Assembly (NCBI GenBank): GCA_013399305.1
Contig: VXAI01000179.1
Span: 111,030 to 175,029 of the forward strand
Length of the DNA stretch: 64,000 bases
Direction: 5' to 3'
DNA from: Rostratula benghalensis
Lineage: Eukaryota > Chordata > Aves > Charadriiformes > Rostratulidae
The notes beneath the pieces were generated by a model. That model was given only the letters and a program-made list of their open reading frames with translations. It made no database searches and was not told the origin of the DNA. Of this stretch, positions 36,341 to 49,700 are shown piece after piece; the stretch's first letter is position 1; the number at the start of each line of letters is the position of its first letter. Made by a program: the position numbers and the translations under genes.

Positions 36341-38839
36341 CTTGGCTCCTGTATCTCCACCTAGGAGCAGTGCTAAAAAACACGAATTGCAATTTGCAGT
36401 GGTTTAACAGTTGTCTTTGATTTTGGACTTAGAATCAGTGGTGGAGCAGAGTGAAAGCATTTGAAATGCATGCTTCTGTTCATTACTCATTGATTTTTCT
36501 GCTATTATTTCTAGCAAATAATGAAAAAGACATGTGGCTTGGCTGATTATTTTTAAGTGTGAAATGTAACAATGTCAGCACTTAGGGCAGAGAACCCCTT
36601 AACCTCTCCAGCACTCCAATAAAACCCAAAACATCTACTGAATCTCCAAAGACCCAGAACATACAACTTCCACTCCAAAGAGACATCAAGCTTGTACCTT
36701 TGAAGGACATGACAGTGTGTCTCCTGAAAAAAGGGAAAAAAAAAAAAAAAAGTGGAGTATGACAACAGAAAAATTGCCTATCGCAGAGGAGATCTTTGCC
36801 TCATGTTCTTAAGACTATACTTAGATTTAACTAAAGCCTTTAACACGTTCTTCATGCAAAGAGAAATGCAATAATGTTCACTGTCCTTGAAATAGCAAAC
36901 TGAAACAACTGGCACAGTGCTCACAACAAAAGGCAGCAGCTCTGGTTACACCTAAAGGAGTCAGCTTGAAAATTGTGGAAATAACAAAGAATAATTTTTT
37001 CAAGCTGGCCTTGTACCTGCAGCACAGGAAGGGTATGCACAGGCAAAGAGCACCCACATCAGGATGAGGACTTAGAGGTTTGTGTCCTGTTTCTCCTGGG
37101 ACTCCCATTGCCATTGTCACTACTACTATAGTCACAGCCATCTGCTCACAACAATAAATGGGGACCTGTCCAAAGTCAGGAAGTGGTTTGTTAGTTGTGG
37201 TTCCTTACCTTCTTTCATGGAAAAAGAAAAAGGCTTGTCAATCCCATTTCATTACTTTTGTGCTTAGGTGCCTACATGTACAAATGCAAACCAAATACTC
37301 ATGGAGATAGGCCTATCCAAAATCCTAACACAACCAACAGCAAGTGTGCAAGGAGCCTGAGCTGTAACATGTGCTATGGATATTCTCATCAGTCAAAGGC
37401 CCTAATCCATGCGCTATAGGCTTTGAATGAGGTTGACCCCTTTTGGTCAGACATCTGTAGAGAGGCCTCTTGAAGTTTCAGATATGATGCATTTCCTCGG
37501 CATGCTGGATCCAGATGATTTTATTATTGCTGCACTGTAGAGAAATTTTCCCTTTTTAAGTAATAGTTGGGAAAATTATTTAATACTGCATTTCTGATTT
37601 GGCCTCCACATTGTCTTTGTTGCTGGTGCAGATTTACTAGGGGATCAAGGGAACAAGGGGCAATAGTACCCCTTGATTATATCTGTACTCATAAATAAAA
37701 CAGCTCCAGAGAGCATTCCTGGGGTACTGGAAGTCAGTCAGTCATATATATTGCTAAATTGTTAGCAGAGTCCTTGGCGTGGTTTTGACCCAGGTCAATG
37801 AGCACTCTCCCAAACAATTCCTGAGGAGGTGTGGGAGTTAGGGTGGGCCAGGGAGCCCTCTGGAGAATCATCTTGGATGCCACCACACTGTTCTTGAGGG
37901 TAAGAGAGTTCAGTGGTACGTATATGGGCTGTTCTGTGCTAGCTGATTTCATTGGCAGGGAATAATGCTGGGAGTGAATTTAACAGAGTCACACAACCCT
38001 TACGATTTCTGCTTTATGTGTGGCAGTATTAGGATCAAACAGCAAAAGCATTGCTGAGCCAATTTTCCCTATATCAGTGCTGCAGCTGCATCCAGTTGAA
38101 TACAGAAATGACTTTGAGTTTAAGAACAAGACAAATAGGCTTTGGGGTTTTTTTTGTATTTCCCCTTCCGTTCCTGCTATTTAGATTTTCATGTTTCCAA
38201 TAGTGTCAATAGATGCTTTTAATAGAAAATATGTGAAATTCAAAAGCTTTGGGTTTACTTTGTTTCCAAGAAGCAGCTTGGTGCTTTCTAATTGCCTAGA
38301 GGCAGCATGCAATTTTGAATTAAGCCAGCATCTCCCATCAGCTTCTCCTTTTTTTTGTCACTTAGGGACTAACGAGAGAGCAAAGTTATTTCCTGCATTC
38401 ACAGCTTGTAACTGCTCACTAGGGATTTCAGGCACGTAAATCTTTCAAGCTTTTCACAAGCAGAAATTGCCTTGTGGTAATCCAAATAATCCGTTTATTG
38501 ATTCATATCATCTTCCTGGGCATTATTACATTGTAATGAATATGGGAATTGCACTGGAGTTTAGTGAATGTGTGTATATATCTGAAGGTGCATGTATATG
38601 TGTATACACACAGGCACACGTGTATATGAAGACACACATATATAATAGGATTAGAAGCATCATGTGGAAATGAACTGCTGAGCAGGCCACCTGACTAGAA
38701 ATCTCCTATATAACAAAAGTGCAAGTGCACCTGGTATAAAGCTCTGAACTTCAGTTCAAGAGTGTTTAGAGTGTTTGATTTTCTGCTCCCATTGCTCCTG
38801 TTGCAAAGCTGTTCCAGGATCTAACTGCTGTAACAGATA
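36341..38839. other. Non-coding DNA
   Basis: No gene or transposon recognised. Contains an A run at 36736-36751 and a broken alternating purine-pyrimidine tract at 38588-38628. An imperfect hairpin lies near 37645-37680 (gatcaaggg and ccccttgat arms). Confidence 0.65.
38588..38628. other. Alternating purine-pyrimidine tract, interrupted once
   Basis: Strict alternation at 38588-38612 and again from 38614 to about 38628 (GT, AC, AT steps). Same compositional type as the tracts at 25.6 and 32.8 kb. Confidence 0.75.
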
Positions 38840-40560
38840 AGAATCTTCTGATTTCCAGACTGAATTTATTCAGGGACCAATTTATACCTTTCTGTTGTCG
38901 TGCCAGCATCATCCTTTGATTTAAATCACTGTTCTTTTTCTGTGGTATTTATCTCTCTGATGTATTTATAGAATGTAATCACATTACTTCTTGATTTGCT
39001 CAGCTAAACTAGCTCTCATGGCAAATTAAATGAACTCATTATTCTCTGATCATACCAGTAATCCTTTTCTGCATCTATCTTTCCTCAATATGGCTTACTA
39101 GAATTGTGTGCAAGATAACACCCACTAGTGCTTTGTAAAATGGAACTAATCCTTACCTACCTCTGCATAATTTTGGCAGCAATCTTGCAAATAATTTGTA
39201 TGGTGAAATTCTTCATCACCTTTGCAATTTCCAGCTGATAAGATCTTCGTATCACCACCCCCTTCCCACCCTCAACCCCCTAAATGTAATTTTTGTCTTG
39301 TTGAATCCAAACCCAATCCTACCGTTCACAATATCACCCAGTTCTTTCAATTCTGTGCCTCTTACGGGCTTCAGGGTAGATCTCTTGTATCAAAGCTATT
39401 AATGTTCCATCTCAAAACCAACAATTAAGCAACAAATTCATTTTCACCCAACCTACAGTTCCTCTAGTATCCTAGAAAGGGTACTAGACTAGATCTGACT
39501 ATAAAGTCAAATCCTAAGAAGCTTTGGAGTTCCTCTACTGGCTCCCATCTTCTTTAGTTTTGCTGTTATTCTCTCAATGACTACCACATTAGAAGTTTTC
39601 TCCCATGACCAAAAATATTGTATTTATGTTGTTTCTTCTTTCTAGAGATTAATTTATTTTAAAAAAGAAAATCTATGGTTAGTTTATCATGACCTACCTT
39701 ATATATACTCTTTCAGCAATTGGCCTCCATGCCTTAATAACTCTTTTGTTCAAAATTTGTTTTTAAGTTGTCAGATTACTGAACTGATATCTAGGTGGCC
39801 TATAATTACTCAGACTACTTTCTCACTCTAGCTTCTTTACTCTGTGTGTGTGTGTCTCCAAACATTAGGCATCCACCAGGCTTTATGCACTTATTAAAAA
39901 TACCTGCTGGTCTACTCAAAAATTTTGTTTGCTGATTCCCATCTGGGTTTATGCCTATTTTCCACTTTTTCCCTTCTGGGCTACATTAGACATCTCAAAC
40001 TGTTCTTCTACCTTGACTGTGCTGGTTTCCATTTCTATACCTTATCTACCCATCCTTGCTTTTTTGTTCCCTCATATTAAAAATCTTTGCCCATTTCCTT
40101 GAAATCTGAGCTAAAACATAATTCAGTTTACAGCCTATACTTGATTTATTCTTAATTTCTACTTTGTCCTCACTACATTCTGGCCCCACTTATTTTTTCT
40201 ACCCTTGTTCTTTTATTCACATGGCTGAAGAATCTTCTGCTATGTGTTTTAATATCCTCTGCAAGGTCTAACTCAGCTTGACTCTTTGCTATTCTCACTT
40301 TATCTCCACATTTTTTGGCCTCTAAGGCAGTTTTCTTTGATGATCAGTCATTTTTCCCCTAATAAGTGTAGGCACTCTGCTTATTTCTAATATCCTTTTT
40401 TTTTGTTTTGTGACTATTCATCTGCTCAGATCTGGAATCACTTCCTGCAGGTTTCCCTTTTCTTTTTTTTCTCTTTCTCTCTGAGACAGAGATTCATGAT
40501 AAGTTTTGCACCCCTGACTTTAGGGCTTCTTCTACATTCAAGTATCAAATTCAAGTCCAG
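38840..40560 (-). mobile_element. Ancient, highly diverged CR1-type LINE (probable)
   Basis: Several blocks resemble the antisense of old amniote CR1-like LINEs known from reptiles. They are: cagactgaatttattcaggg with gtgccagcatcatcctttg; tatttatctctctgatgtat; a block around gtgctttgtaaaatggaac (the antisense of the usual 'pairs valued as partial activity' stretch after YC-type motifs); and, near 40.06-40.33 kb, aatctttgcccatttccttg, ggctgaagaatcttctgct and actcagcttgactctttgc. The order of blocks is consistent with one long minus-strand element decayed over about 1.7 kb. All frames are broken. The T/C-rich plus strand fits an antisense copy. Boundaries are approximate, and the call relies on remembered family patterns. 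Confidence 0.5.
39842..39856. repeat. (GT)n short microsatellite
   Basis: About seven TG units within the diverged LINE region. Confidence 0.85.
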
Positions 40561-40730
40561 CTGAGTTAACTTTTTAGTTTCCGTTGTTTATCAAAATTTG
40601 CCCTTCGGAAATTAAGAATGTTAATGTTTATGATGTAAAAGTCCATTTAATTTAAGATCATTATCTTGTAATAACTCAAGTCCAGTGTCATTTTCCATGG
40701 AAAAGACCAGCTTATCTCATTTTATCAACC

Positions 40731-41257
40731 TCACAGAATCACAGAATGATATGGGTTTTGAAGGGACTTCTGGAGAGTCCACCCCCCCCTGCCAAAGTAG
40801 GTCCACCTTGAACAAGATGCACAGGAACATGTCCACATGGGTTTTTAATGTCTCCAGAGACAGAGACTCCACTACCTCTCTGGGCAGCCTATTCCAGTGC
40901 TTTGCCACCCTCAAAGTAAAAAAGTTCTTCCTCATGTTTAGATGGAGCTTCTTATGTTCAAGTTTTTGCCCGTTACCTCTTGTCCTGTCACTGGGCACCA
41001 CCGAAAAAAAGTCTGGTCCCATCCTCTTGACACCCACCCTTTAAGTATTTATAAGCATTGATCAGATCAACCTCTCAGTCTTCTCTTCTACAGACTGAAA
41101 AGACCCACATCTGTCAGCCTTTCTTTATAAGAGAGATGTTCTACACCCCTAATTGACTTTTCGCTGTGCCCTCTCCAGCAGTTCCCTGTCCTTGAACTGT
41201 GGAGTCCAGAACTGGACACAGTACTCCAGATGGGGCCTCACCAGGGGTAGTAGAGAA
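40731..41257 (-). mobile_element. CR1 LINE 3' fragment, about 0.5 kb
   Basis: Minus-strand 3' terminus at 40731 (TCACAGAATCACAGAATGAT), then continuous CR1 3' UTR and C-terminal ORF2 to about 41257, where the complement encodes LVRPHLEYC. The 5' end is truncated there. It lies about 170 bases from the older CR1-like segment and in the same orientation, but is much better preserved, so it is an independent later insertion. Confidence 0.95.
40731..41257 (-). pseudogene. CR1 ORF2 C-terminal remnant
   Basis: Two minus-strand frames carry the C-terminal CR1 ORF2: VRPHLEYCVQFWTPQFKD with LLERAQRK (about 41149-41257), then [15 protein letters not shown] and [20 protein letters not shown] (about 40800-41037). 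The frame is broken between them. The RT catalytic part and endonuclease are absent. Confidence 0.92.
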
Positions 41258-43919
41258 TTCCCCAAAATAATTCCTATTTCTATATTAGTAAATGCAATTG
41301 AACTAGAGTCCTGAATTGAATGCCAACTTAAAGGCATCTTTTGTTGAAGAATCTAAACTAAATTTCCAGACAGTTACCTGAAAGTATGTTAAAACATATT
41401 TACCAAATAGTCGCCTCATCTTTTAGATGTAAAACTGAACCTACATATCTGCCTTCTTTTGATGATCATGAAACTTAAAAGGTATAGAAAAAACCCAATA
41501 TATTCAGACTAAAGGGTATCTGAGCTTCTGAGAAGTAGCCTCTATCTCTTTTTTTTCCCTGTACCCTGCAAAGAAGCCACCACCTCATGAATGGCGGTAA
41601 TGAGACAGCCTTTTAAAAGTCCATCTTCTGTTTTGAATGCATTGAGATATTGTTATGGGTGAAAAGCCAAAGTTAACTGAAGATATCTGTAAGCTACTCA
41701 GAAGTTCAAAGTCAGTGCTTATCTCAAATCAAAGATAACCCCAAGTGGCATCACACTTTTTCCATCAGACATTCAACTTCTGAAATGTTTTCAAAAGAAA
41801 CAGGACAGATCAGAACAGAAAGCTGTAAAGATTGACGATTTTAAGTAAGTTTCAGTTTAAATAACTTCCATAAGCTTACCTTCTGAGACATCAAACCTGT
41901 GAATAACCTTTTAATTGCACTGAATAACTGGTACAGACCACAAACATAGCTGTTTTTCTAAAGTAAAGGAACCTGAAATTGTTTTTCGGGTAGTCTCTGC
42001 AGGCAAATATCCTGTAGCACTATCTCAGGTACATCTTCAGACATTTTCCCAGCAGGAGAAACTGCTGTCCAAAACTCAGATTTTTTCTCAAATAGTTCAT
42101 GTGAGCTGTAAGCTTCAGTTTGACAGCCACCAGAAAATGAGCATGATCAGAAAAGAAGAGGAAGGGTATATAGTGCCCCCTCTGAGGTGATGCAGCACAT
42201 AGGTATTAATTTCTCATCATACAGTTGATGTATTTTAAAAGCTTTCTGTTTTTCTAGGACATGTGTCTTTCCTGGCTGGTATTCTCAGAAGGAATGGTAC
42301 ATGTTTCTTTTGGGAATGGCACCACAGCTGGCCTTGCTCTAATGGTTTCTTACTTCCGTTGAAATGAGTTTGCCTTTTTGCTTATATTTAATAAAATTTG
42401 TTTTTCCCCTCTCTCTCTTGACTTCTTTTTCTTCTATGTTATTTTTTTTTCTAATCTGTCTCCAAATCTTGCTTGACTGCTCTCATATCTTTCAACCCTT
42501 GTTTCTCTCATTTAATAATTTGTGTTGCTCTGCAGGCTAGCTTTTCTCTCTGCGTCATTCATTATGTCAAATCCTCCTCTTCGTTTCTGATAACTTTGAT
42601 ATATCAATCATCTGCTTCCTCCAGTTTCCCCAGCTGTTCTAACAATGCCACCTATAATGTTTCCTAATACTGTTCATTGTCATACTTAGGACCTCATTTT
42701 TTCCAACAGCCTGGAAATCTTATGTTTTCTATTTGTCTCCAATTTGAGTGTTATTTAACTTGTCACTGCAACAAGAGTAAGACTTTTGTCTGCAAAAGTG
42801 GCTTGGGTTTAGATAATCTCGTTTGATGTTTCTCAATTACAAGCTTTTTAATGGTTACTGCTGTGATATCACTGATTTGATGATTGGCACAACATAGAGA
42901 TTTTTAAATTAAAAGGGGCTGTGCAAACAAACTTAGCCTTTTCACTTCTACCTCAAGACTACATATATCTTTCATATTACGCTATCTAGTTCCTATTTAT
43001 TAACTGTGCTGAATTGAACGGGCACACTGACTTTTAAAGTATTATACTGATATGATTTATTTCCATTTTGCAAGGGCTTCAATTTTATCATGCCATGGTT
43101 TGAGTCTTGCTTTTTTTTGGCCTTTATATTATGTGGAGCGTTATCAGTAGAGTTTACGTGACTTGATGCACATAAACATTTTTATTTTTACAACTTCCTC
43201 CTTCATCACCAATGCTTAATTTTGGTAAATAAAACATATTCTTGTAAACTGTGAAAAGTAGGAGAAAGTCAAGTAGTTTTCTCATTAGCACTGCTATGAT
43301 ATGCTCATTTCTTATATGTTATTGGAATTTCTCTAAAGAATGGATTCATGCCATGAATTGGAAAAGGCAGCTATTGTGTTTTTATATTTTCCAAGAATCA
43401 TATGACAATGCAACAAATGAAGGGGACTAGCATCATGCCTTGGAATTGTGACACACAATTATTGACAATGGCACCAGCATGAGATGAGGTATCTCTTGTA
43501 ACAGAGCACTGATCAACGTACTACATGATTGTGACAAAAGGTGCCTTTCTCAAAAAAACAATTGAACATTTCAGGGTGGTGGTGGTGTGTATATAGAGAT
43601 ATATGTATGCACATATATTTCTTTTTCCTGGTTTCCATCATTTCTTCTTATCATGTCATAGTTTTTCATGTGGCAAAAGACATTTCTATTACCTAGAAAT
43701 GTTAGCTTCTTCTTTATTTCTTATCAAGCTGTGATGGTGTGCAGTTAAACTTTTGTCCTGTCGATGGAGATTTGAGTGAGGCCCTATTCTGTACACATTT
43801 TATGCTGAATATGCTTACAGTAGCACTCTATACATATATGTAATTTGAAATAAAACTGAAGAAGAAAAGGAAGCTTAAGAACCTTCAGGTGACTCCACAG
43901 GTATTTACTTCAGTGACTT

Positions 43920-43935
43920 AAAAAAAAAAAAAAAA
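43920..43935. repeat. Poly-A run, 16 bases
   Basis: Uninterrupted A run; no retrocopy recognised upstream. Confidence 0.9.
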
Positions 43936-46731
43936 CAACAAGAAGGTAAGTCTTTTGGATATTCACCTATTAGTGCAGAGGATTTTCTGGAGATACTTTT
44001 ATGAGCTTTATGGTTGTCATGTCTGAAAGGGATTCAGAATGGGGCTAGGTTTTGTCAGATTTTTTAGGCTTTTTCCTAATCCCTCCTTCCCTGTAAAGGC
44101 ACAATTCTAACAAGAGATCTTTTTCTTTCCTACAGATTGGAGTAAGCTACTCTTTTCCATCAACAGGTCTGATTTTGCTTTCCTTCAGGCATATTTGGCA
44201 GAGACAGCCCCTTCAGTACTGGACTTTATTTATTTAGCAAATATGATGTCTGAGTTGTGAGATTCACTAAATTTCATGGATTATCAGACTTTTACATTAA
44301 ACTTTGTGATCTCTGAGGATTTCCTGAAAGCCATACTCATTGCCAGTGGAGAGTCTCCTCTTTCCCTTAATTAGGAGTAACAATTTGTTCTCCCTCACTC
44401 AAGTACTAGGAGAAACATCTCTTTGTAACAGCCTCTCAACCTGAAGTTTCCCTGTTTTGGATGGACTTAACTCTGAATAAAGTCAGAAATGGAATGATTC
44501 TGTTGCCTATGGTTTGGGGCATACACGTGCAACAAGAGAAGTGTGTGAGGACAAATTTAAAAAGTGCTCCTAATCAAGCAGGAAATATATTTTAATCTAG
44601 GTTGTCATAGCTGAGGTTCCATGATCCTCTCATCATCCGTACGTAGGTGCACTCTCTACAATCTGTCTTGTAAAAGTAATTTGAATTATTTTAGGAAACC
44701 AGTGAATTAACCTTTTTAAAGTTTCTTGTTCTGTACAGAGTAGTCACTAGCTTCGAATCAGCTAATGAATTTGTTCCTGAAGTTTCAGGTCAACCATAAC
44801 AACTTTTCCTGCGGATAAACTCCATACACATGTAAAATTGTTCAGCATTTTGTCCTCCATGCATAGATCAAGAACCTGTGAGCAAGATGAGATGGGAGAG
44901 TATTTGATTGCATCATTTGTGGCAGCCTCTGCACAACTGCAGCATAGGCCTTCTCCAGAAGACAATGTTTGCTTTGCTTTGTGCTCATGGGTTGTGCTCA
45001 TGGGAAAGACAGTGTAGAGCAGATTCACAGAGGGGTAAAAGAAGGGCTTGATCGGAGCAGTCCAGGGGAAAAGAAGGCAACCTGTAGGAAATCATCCCAA
45101 GTGTTTTGCTTAACAATATTCCAATAGGCACAGGCATAGCCAAATAAATGAATGGTCAGCCTGAAAAGCCTGGGAGTGAATGGAAAGATAGGCCAGCAGA
45201 GACTTTCAAAATGAAAAGTGACATAATGGAGAATGAGAGGATGTAATGCAACAAGCAGCTGGTGTTTGTAAAAACCAACTAAACCAATAAGGTTTTCACA
45301 GCCCAAGAAGAGAATTCATTCTTTCAATGAGGTGCAAGATGTGTGGGTGGCAAGGGAAAAATCTCTTGGAGAACTTACACAGAAATAATACAAAAAACTT
45401 TGACCTACATTGAGATCTGGGAATAAGAAGTGGCTCTGGGTTCAAGCCCTGATATTGGCCTGTAAGGTGATGCTCTAGCTGTCTGGAAGATTGAGTGGTA
45501 AATCATCAAAACATTGTAGTTTCTAAGAGAGACATTGTTTGAGTAATATATTTACAGCTGAGAAGCCCCTTTTATTTAGCTTTTTTTTTAAAAAAAAGCA
45601 AAACAAACAAACAACAAAAAACCCCCACCACTTTTTTTTGCTAAACTAAACAAAATTAAGATCTAGTTTGAGAGAAACACGAGATATTTTATGCCCATAC
45701 TGTTGAAGTTCAGAAAAGCTATAAGCAACTGGAAATAGTATTAAACTGCAGAAGATTGTTGGCAACCTTAGCTCTAGGTATTGCTAACTGTGTAACCTGT
45801 AATATACCACTTTGGCAGAGGCACATATTTGAGTGTTCATAAAAAGGTTAAAATGATATTAAAAATAGAGAGAGAATTAGAGAAAAATATGGCTGACAGA
45901 CGGTATCTAACATGTACAAAAAGTTTCCACAGAGACATATGTCATGAACTATTCATATTGAAGCAGCAAATATACTAGCCTTCTAATTATTTTAGCATTA
46001 AAATTGGTTTTATGCTAGCCAGGCAAAAGGACCCTGTAATGGTACAGGGTAGGATAATAAAAGAAGAATGTCTAACCTTCCCTCCAAACTCATTCAGCCA
46101 GATCCTCTCCTAGCAAAACTCAATTGGCTCCAGAAATGCTGCACCAGAAAGAAATTCATTGCAGTTTTATTTTTGCCATGTGAAATTCAGCTCACCCATT
46201 CTTCTGTGCTTTCATTCAATCTGAAAAATAATGACACGTAGCAGGATACCCTTCTGCTGAGGAAGAACCATTCCCCAGCACTCATGGCTGGGTCCTAGAC
46301 TGTCAGGGACTGTCATATACAGAAGATTCATCCACCTGCTGCCGTCTTAGTCCTGGCAGCAGGCGCTGGTTTTGTTCTCTGTCAGCATCCTGCCCTGCTG
46401 TGCAAGAGGCTCCCTGGTAACATCTGTCATTACCAGCATCAAGAAATACAGCAATCTCACTGCTGAAAACTTTTGTGTTCCCATGCTGATTGTATTGTTT
46501 TCTTTAGCCATTAAGTAACAGTCAAAATCCAATTTTTTAAAAATATTTCACAACTTCTATAATGCCAATACAACTCCAACTACATCATGAGTCTGGCAGA
46601 AAACCAGTTCATATTAAATACTGCTAAAACAAGCCAGGGCAGAGATGCTAGCTTCCTTGGTGTTGGATATAGTTAAACACAGATGTTTGCTTAGGAAATT
46701 ACAATTCATTATTGAATTAATAAATAAAATT

Positions 46732-46749
46732 GGGGGGAGGGGGGGGGGG
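46732..46749. repeat. G-homopolymer-like run
   Basis: GGGGGG-A-G(11), an 18-base nearly pure G stretch in AT-rich DNA. Such a run is prone to length error in replication and in sequencing, so the exact count should not be trusted. Confidence 0.85.
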
Positions 46750-49700
46750 CAAAACACTTTATATGCCCTACTTTTGAAACAAAATATATTATGTAGGGAT
46801 ATCAACAGCAAACTGCAGTACATAAATAAAACCCTTCATCTTCTCTAAAATTCAGAATTACATAGATCTTCTTCTTTAGAACTATCTCATCATAAACACT
46901 TGAAAATTCTCTATTTGTTTTCCTGATAACTCTTTACAAAATAATTATTTTCAACAATGGTTTTCCATTAAGCATTTTCCTAAATTTCCTTTAAGTGGAA
47001 GGATTCCTTCTTTTTCAGTCTGGGGAACAAAAAACTTCTCAGCTCTTGGGGTTCTAGTTTGACAGCAAGAAACATGAGTTGGAAAAAATGTGTCTATTCT
47101 TTTTGAAGTTTTGGGATGTCAAAGGAGCATAATTTTTGTTAGTTGTTATTTTCATGGTGAAGGGATTGTAACCACTGAAAACTTATAAAATAGGAAGCTT
47201 GTCACTAGAATTAAAATGGGACATAAATAGGGGGTTTTTGTCTTTTTCACGACTATTTTCAGATTACTTTATTCATTCATAAACATTTCTTTCAAAGAGG
47301 ATTTTTATTATATAATAAATATAATATTTGTGTTTATATTCACATTGCAGATCTTTGTAAAGCTGTCCATAAAAGTTTTAGATTAATATTCAAGTTGCTT
47401 GAGATTTCATGCATATTTTCAGGTAGCCCCAAGACCTTTGAAATAATTTACTGAAAAACAATGCAAATACATGCCCAGAACCCCAGAGCAACAAAGAGTA
47501 GAAAAGACTCACATTTTCTAGATTTCATAAATTACATATTCCCATCTTTTGCATTTATACAGTTCTAATCATCTGGAGTCTGCTAAACACCATCGTATAA
47601 ATGGAATTGTCCTGTGACAATATAAACATTTGTTAAAGAAGTTTTACCGTTTTTAAACTATATTTCCACCAGATGTCAGCAATGCACTCTCTAAACTCAA
47701 GCTGCAGGAGGCCTAAAGCATTCCCCAGTGTTACAGAAATCACATAATATACTACACGATATTTAAGCAACCAGAGAAAAACAAAGTGACCTTCACTGCT
47801 TCTGAAGAGACTCATGATATTACTAAGCTTGTCCAGCTAATAACGTGATTCTTTACTTAGTTTCCCCTGGGAAGGAGATTTTATTACATATTGGACTACT
47901 AACGTGATCACTGTTTTTCTTCTCAGTTTCTGTACAATGCTGACATTTCTATTTCTGTGCATGTTTTCCTCTATTAGACTATCAATAATAATATATTTGC
48001 CTTTATTGCATTTTATTGTGGGACTATAGAGAAAAAAGAAATAATGAATGTGTTTTGGACACTAGTGCTGTAATCTTTATTTAGCTGAAAATTTTAGGGC
48101 AAAACAGAAGTACACTACACTATGGGGAGTGGTAGAAGTACTGGGGGTGGTAGTAGAAGTTGTTATCTTCATGGCTTCCTCACCAGGAATTCAGACATCC
48201 ATCTGTAACATCCAAACCAAATACAGAACATTGGCGAGCTCTGGTTTGGTTTCACAGGGATAATTTTGTTGTTACTTATTAACTTAAACCTCTTAAAGCT
48301 AACTCAGATACAACAACAAAAAGCTGCAGAATGACCTCTACTGAGGCAGTAATGTGCTTGTGGTGCCAAAGCAGACATGACAGTTTTTACACTATAATGT
48401 CCCTGGCACTACACTCACACATTTCAGAACACTGTTTTTTGGGGGGTATTTTTGGTTTTCCAAAGGTTTCTAGAAATTGTTTCACAAATTCTTTTGGAAC
48501 AGCATTGATCTGTCAGAAGCTAAACTTTCAGATTTAGCCAAAACTGCATAAAAAAGATTCCTCACGTCAAGGATAAAATTTCTGGTTAAAACCACAAAAA
48601 AGCAAGCTCCACTTCTGAGTGAGAAGGGAAGCCTGGGAATTCATTTAGTTCATGATCAGCCTAACTCTCCCTGGACTTTTAACAGGCCAGGGGAGTCTCC
48701 TGACTGCCGGACTAGGGATTAAGGTCTGGAACCATAAAAGCATATAAGCATCAAGCTTCATGAGAACAAGACACCAGATTATCTTTCTGTATTGAGCTTT
48801 AGAGGCTTTCTCTGGATCAATGGGTAATAAATATACAAAGTGAAGCAGCTATAACAGGAAAAAATAATGGAAATTCATGCAAAGGCCTATAGTTAGGGCT
48901 CATCCCCAGGAAATGGAGGGTATAGGTGAACTCTCTGATCACCAAACAAGTAGGATTGGGTTTGTTCTCTCTTTTTCCATTAAAACCTCAAAAGCTGTTG
49001 GGTTTGTGCCAATGTACAACTGAAAAAAATGTTGGAGGCTATGGGAAAACTGATTCCTGCCCTGTTCTAATTATAGGTCTGGCTGGTATCACTCAGTATT
49101 ATTCAGGTCGTCTGATATGTGCCATTATACAATACAGTTTTCAGCTGCTTATGACTTTGCCAGAAAATTAACCATTTGGACCAAAATTGTCGATGACTTT
49201 GCCTGCCTCAGGCTGATGTTTCAGTAACAGTCAATCAAATAATTCAGGCCTTTAGAGTGTGAGCTGGGGAGAAGAAAACACAAAAAGTGTGGGATTTTAA
49301 ATGTTAATGACTTCTGTTTGTTGTTTAAGTAGCATTAGCCACCTTCTGCGCTGTACATGGGAAGTCAGAACCAATAGAATATCCTGTGCATCTGTGCAGT
49401 GTTTGCTGACCTCTGGAGAATCAACCCACATTTTCCCAAGTCAGGTCTTGGAAAAAAATAACAACAACAACAAAATCAGTTCACAATTCACAGTAGCAGT
49501 ATCTTTAGTTTTAACTTCTACAGTCTCCAGAGAATCTATACTTATCAATCAGACTTGAACATTTCATCTTGTACTGACAGGAAACAATCCTACAGACAAC
49601 TGATTAGAAAGACATTGAAATGTGTCCATGAAAGGTGTTTTCCTGCTCTGTTTCCTTGCCCAGCGAGAAAAACAAAACCGGATTACACCTTCTCGCCCAC

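Noticed and set aside
45436..45455. tRNA T-arm-like sequence (gggttcaagccc)
   Set aside because: No matching acceptor, D or anticodon arms at the right spacing were found.
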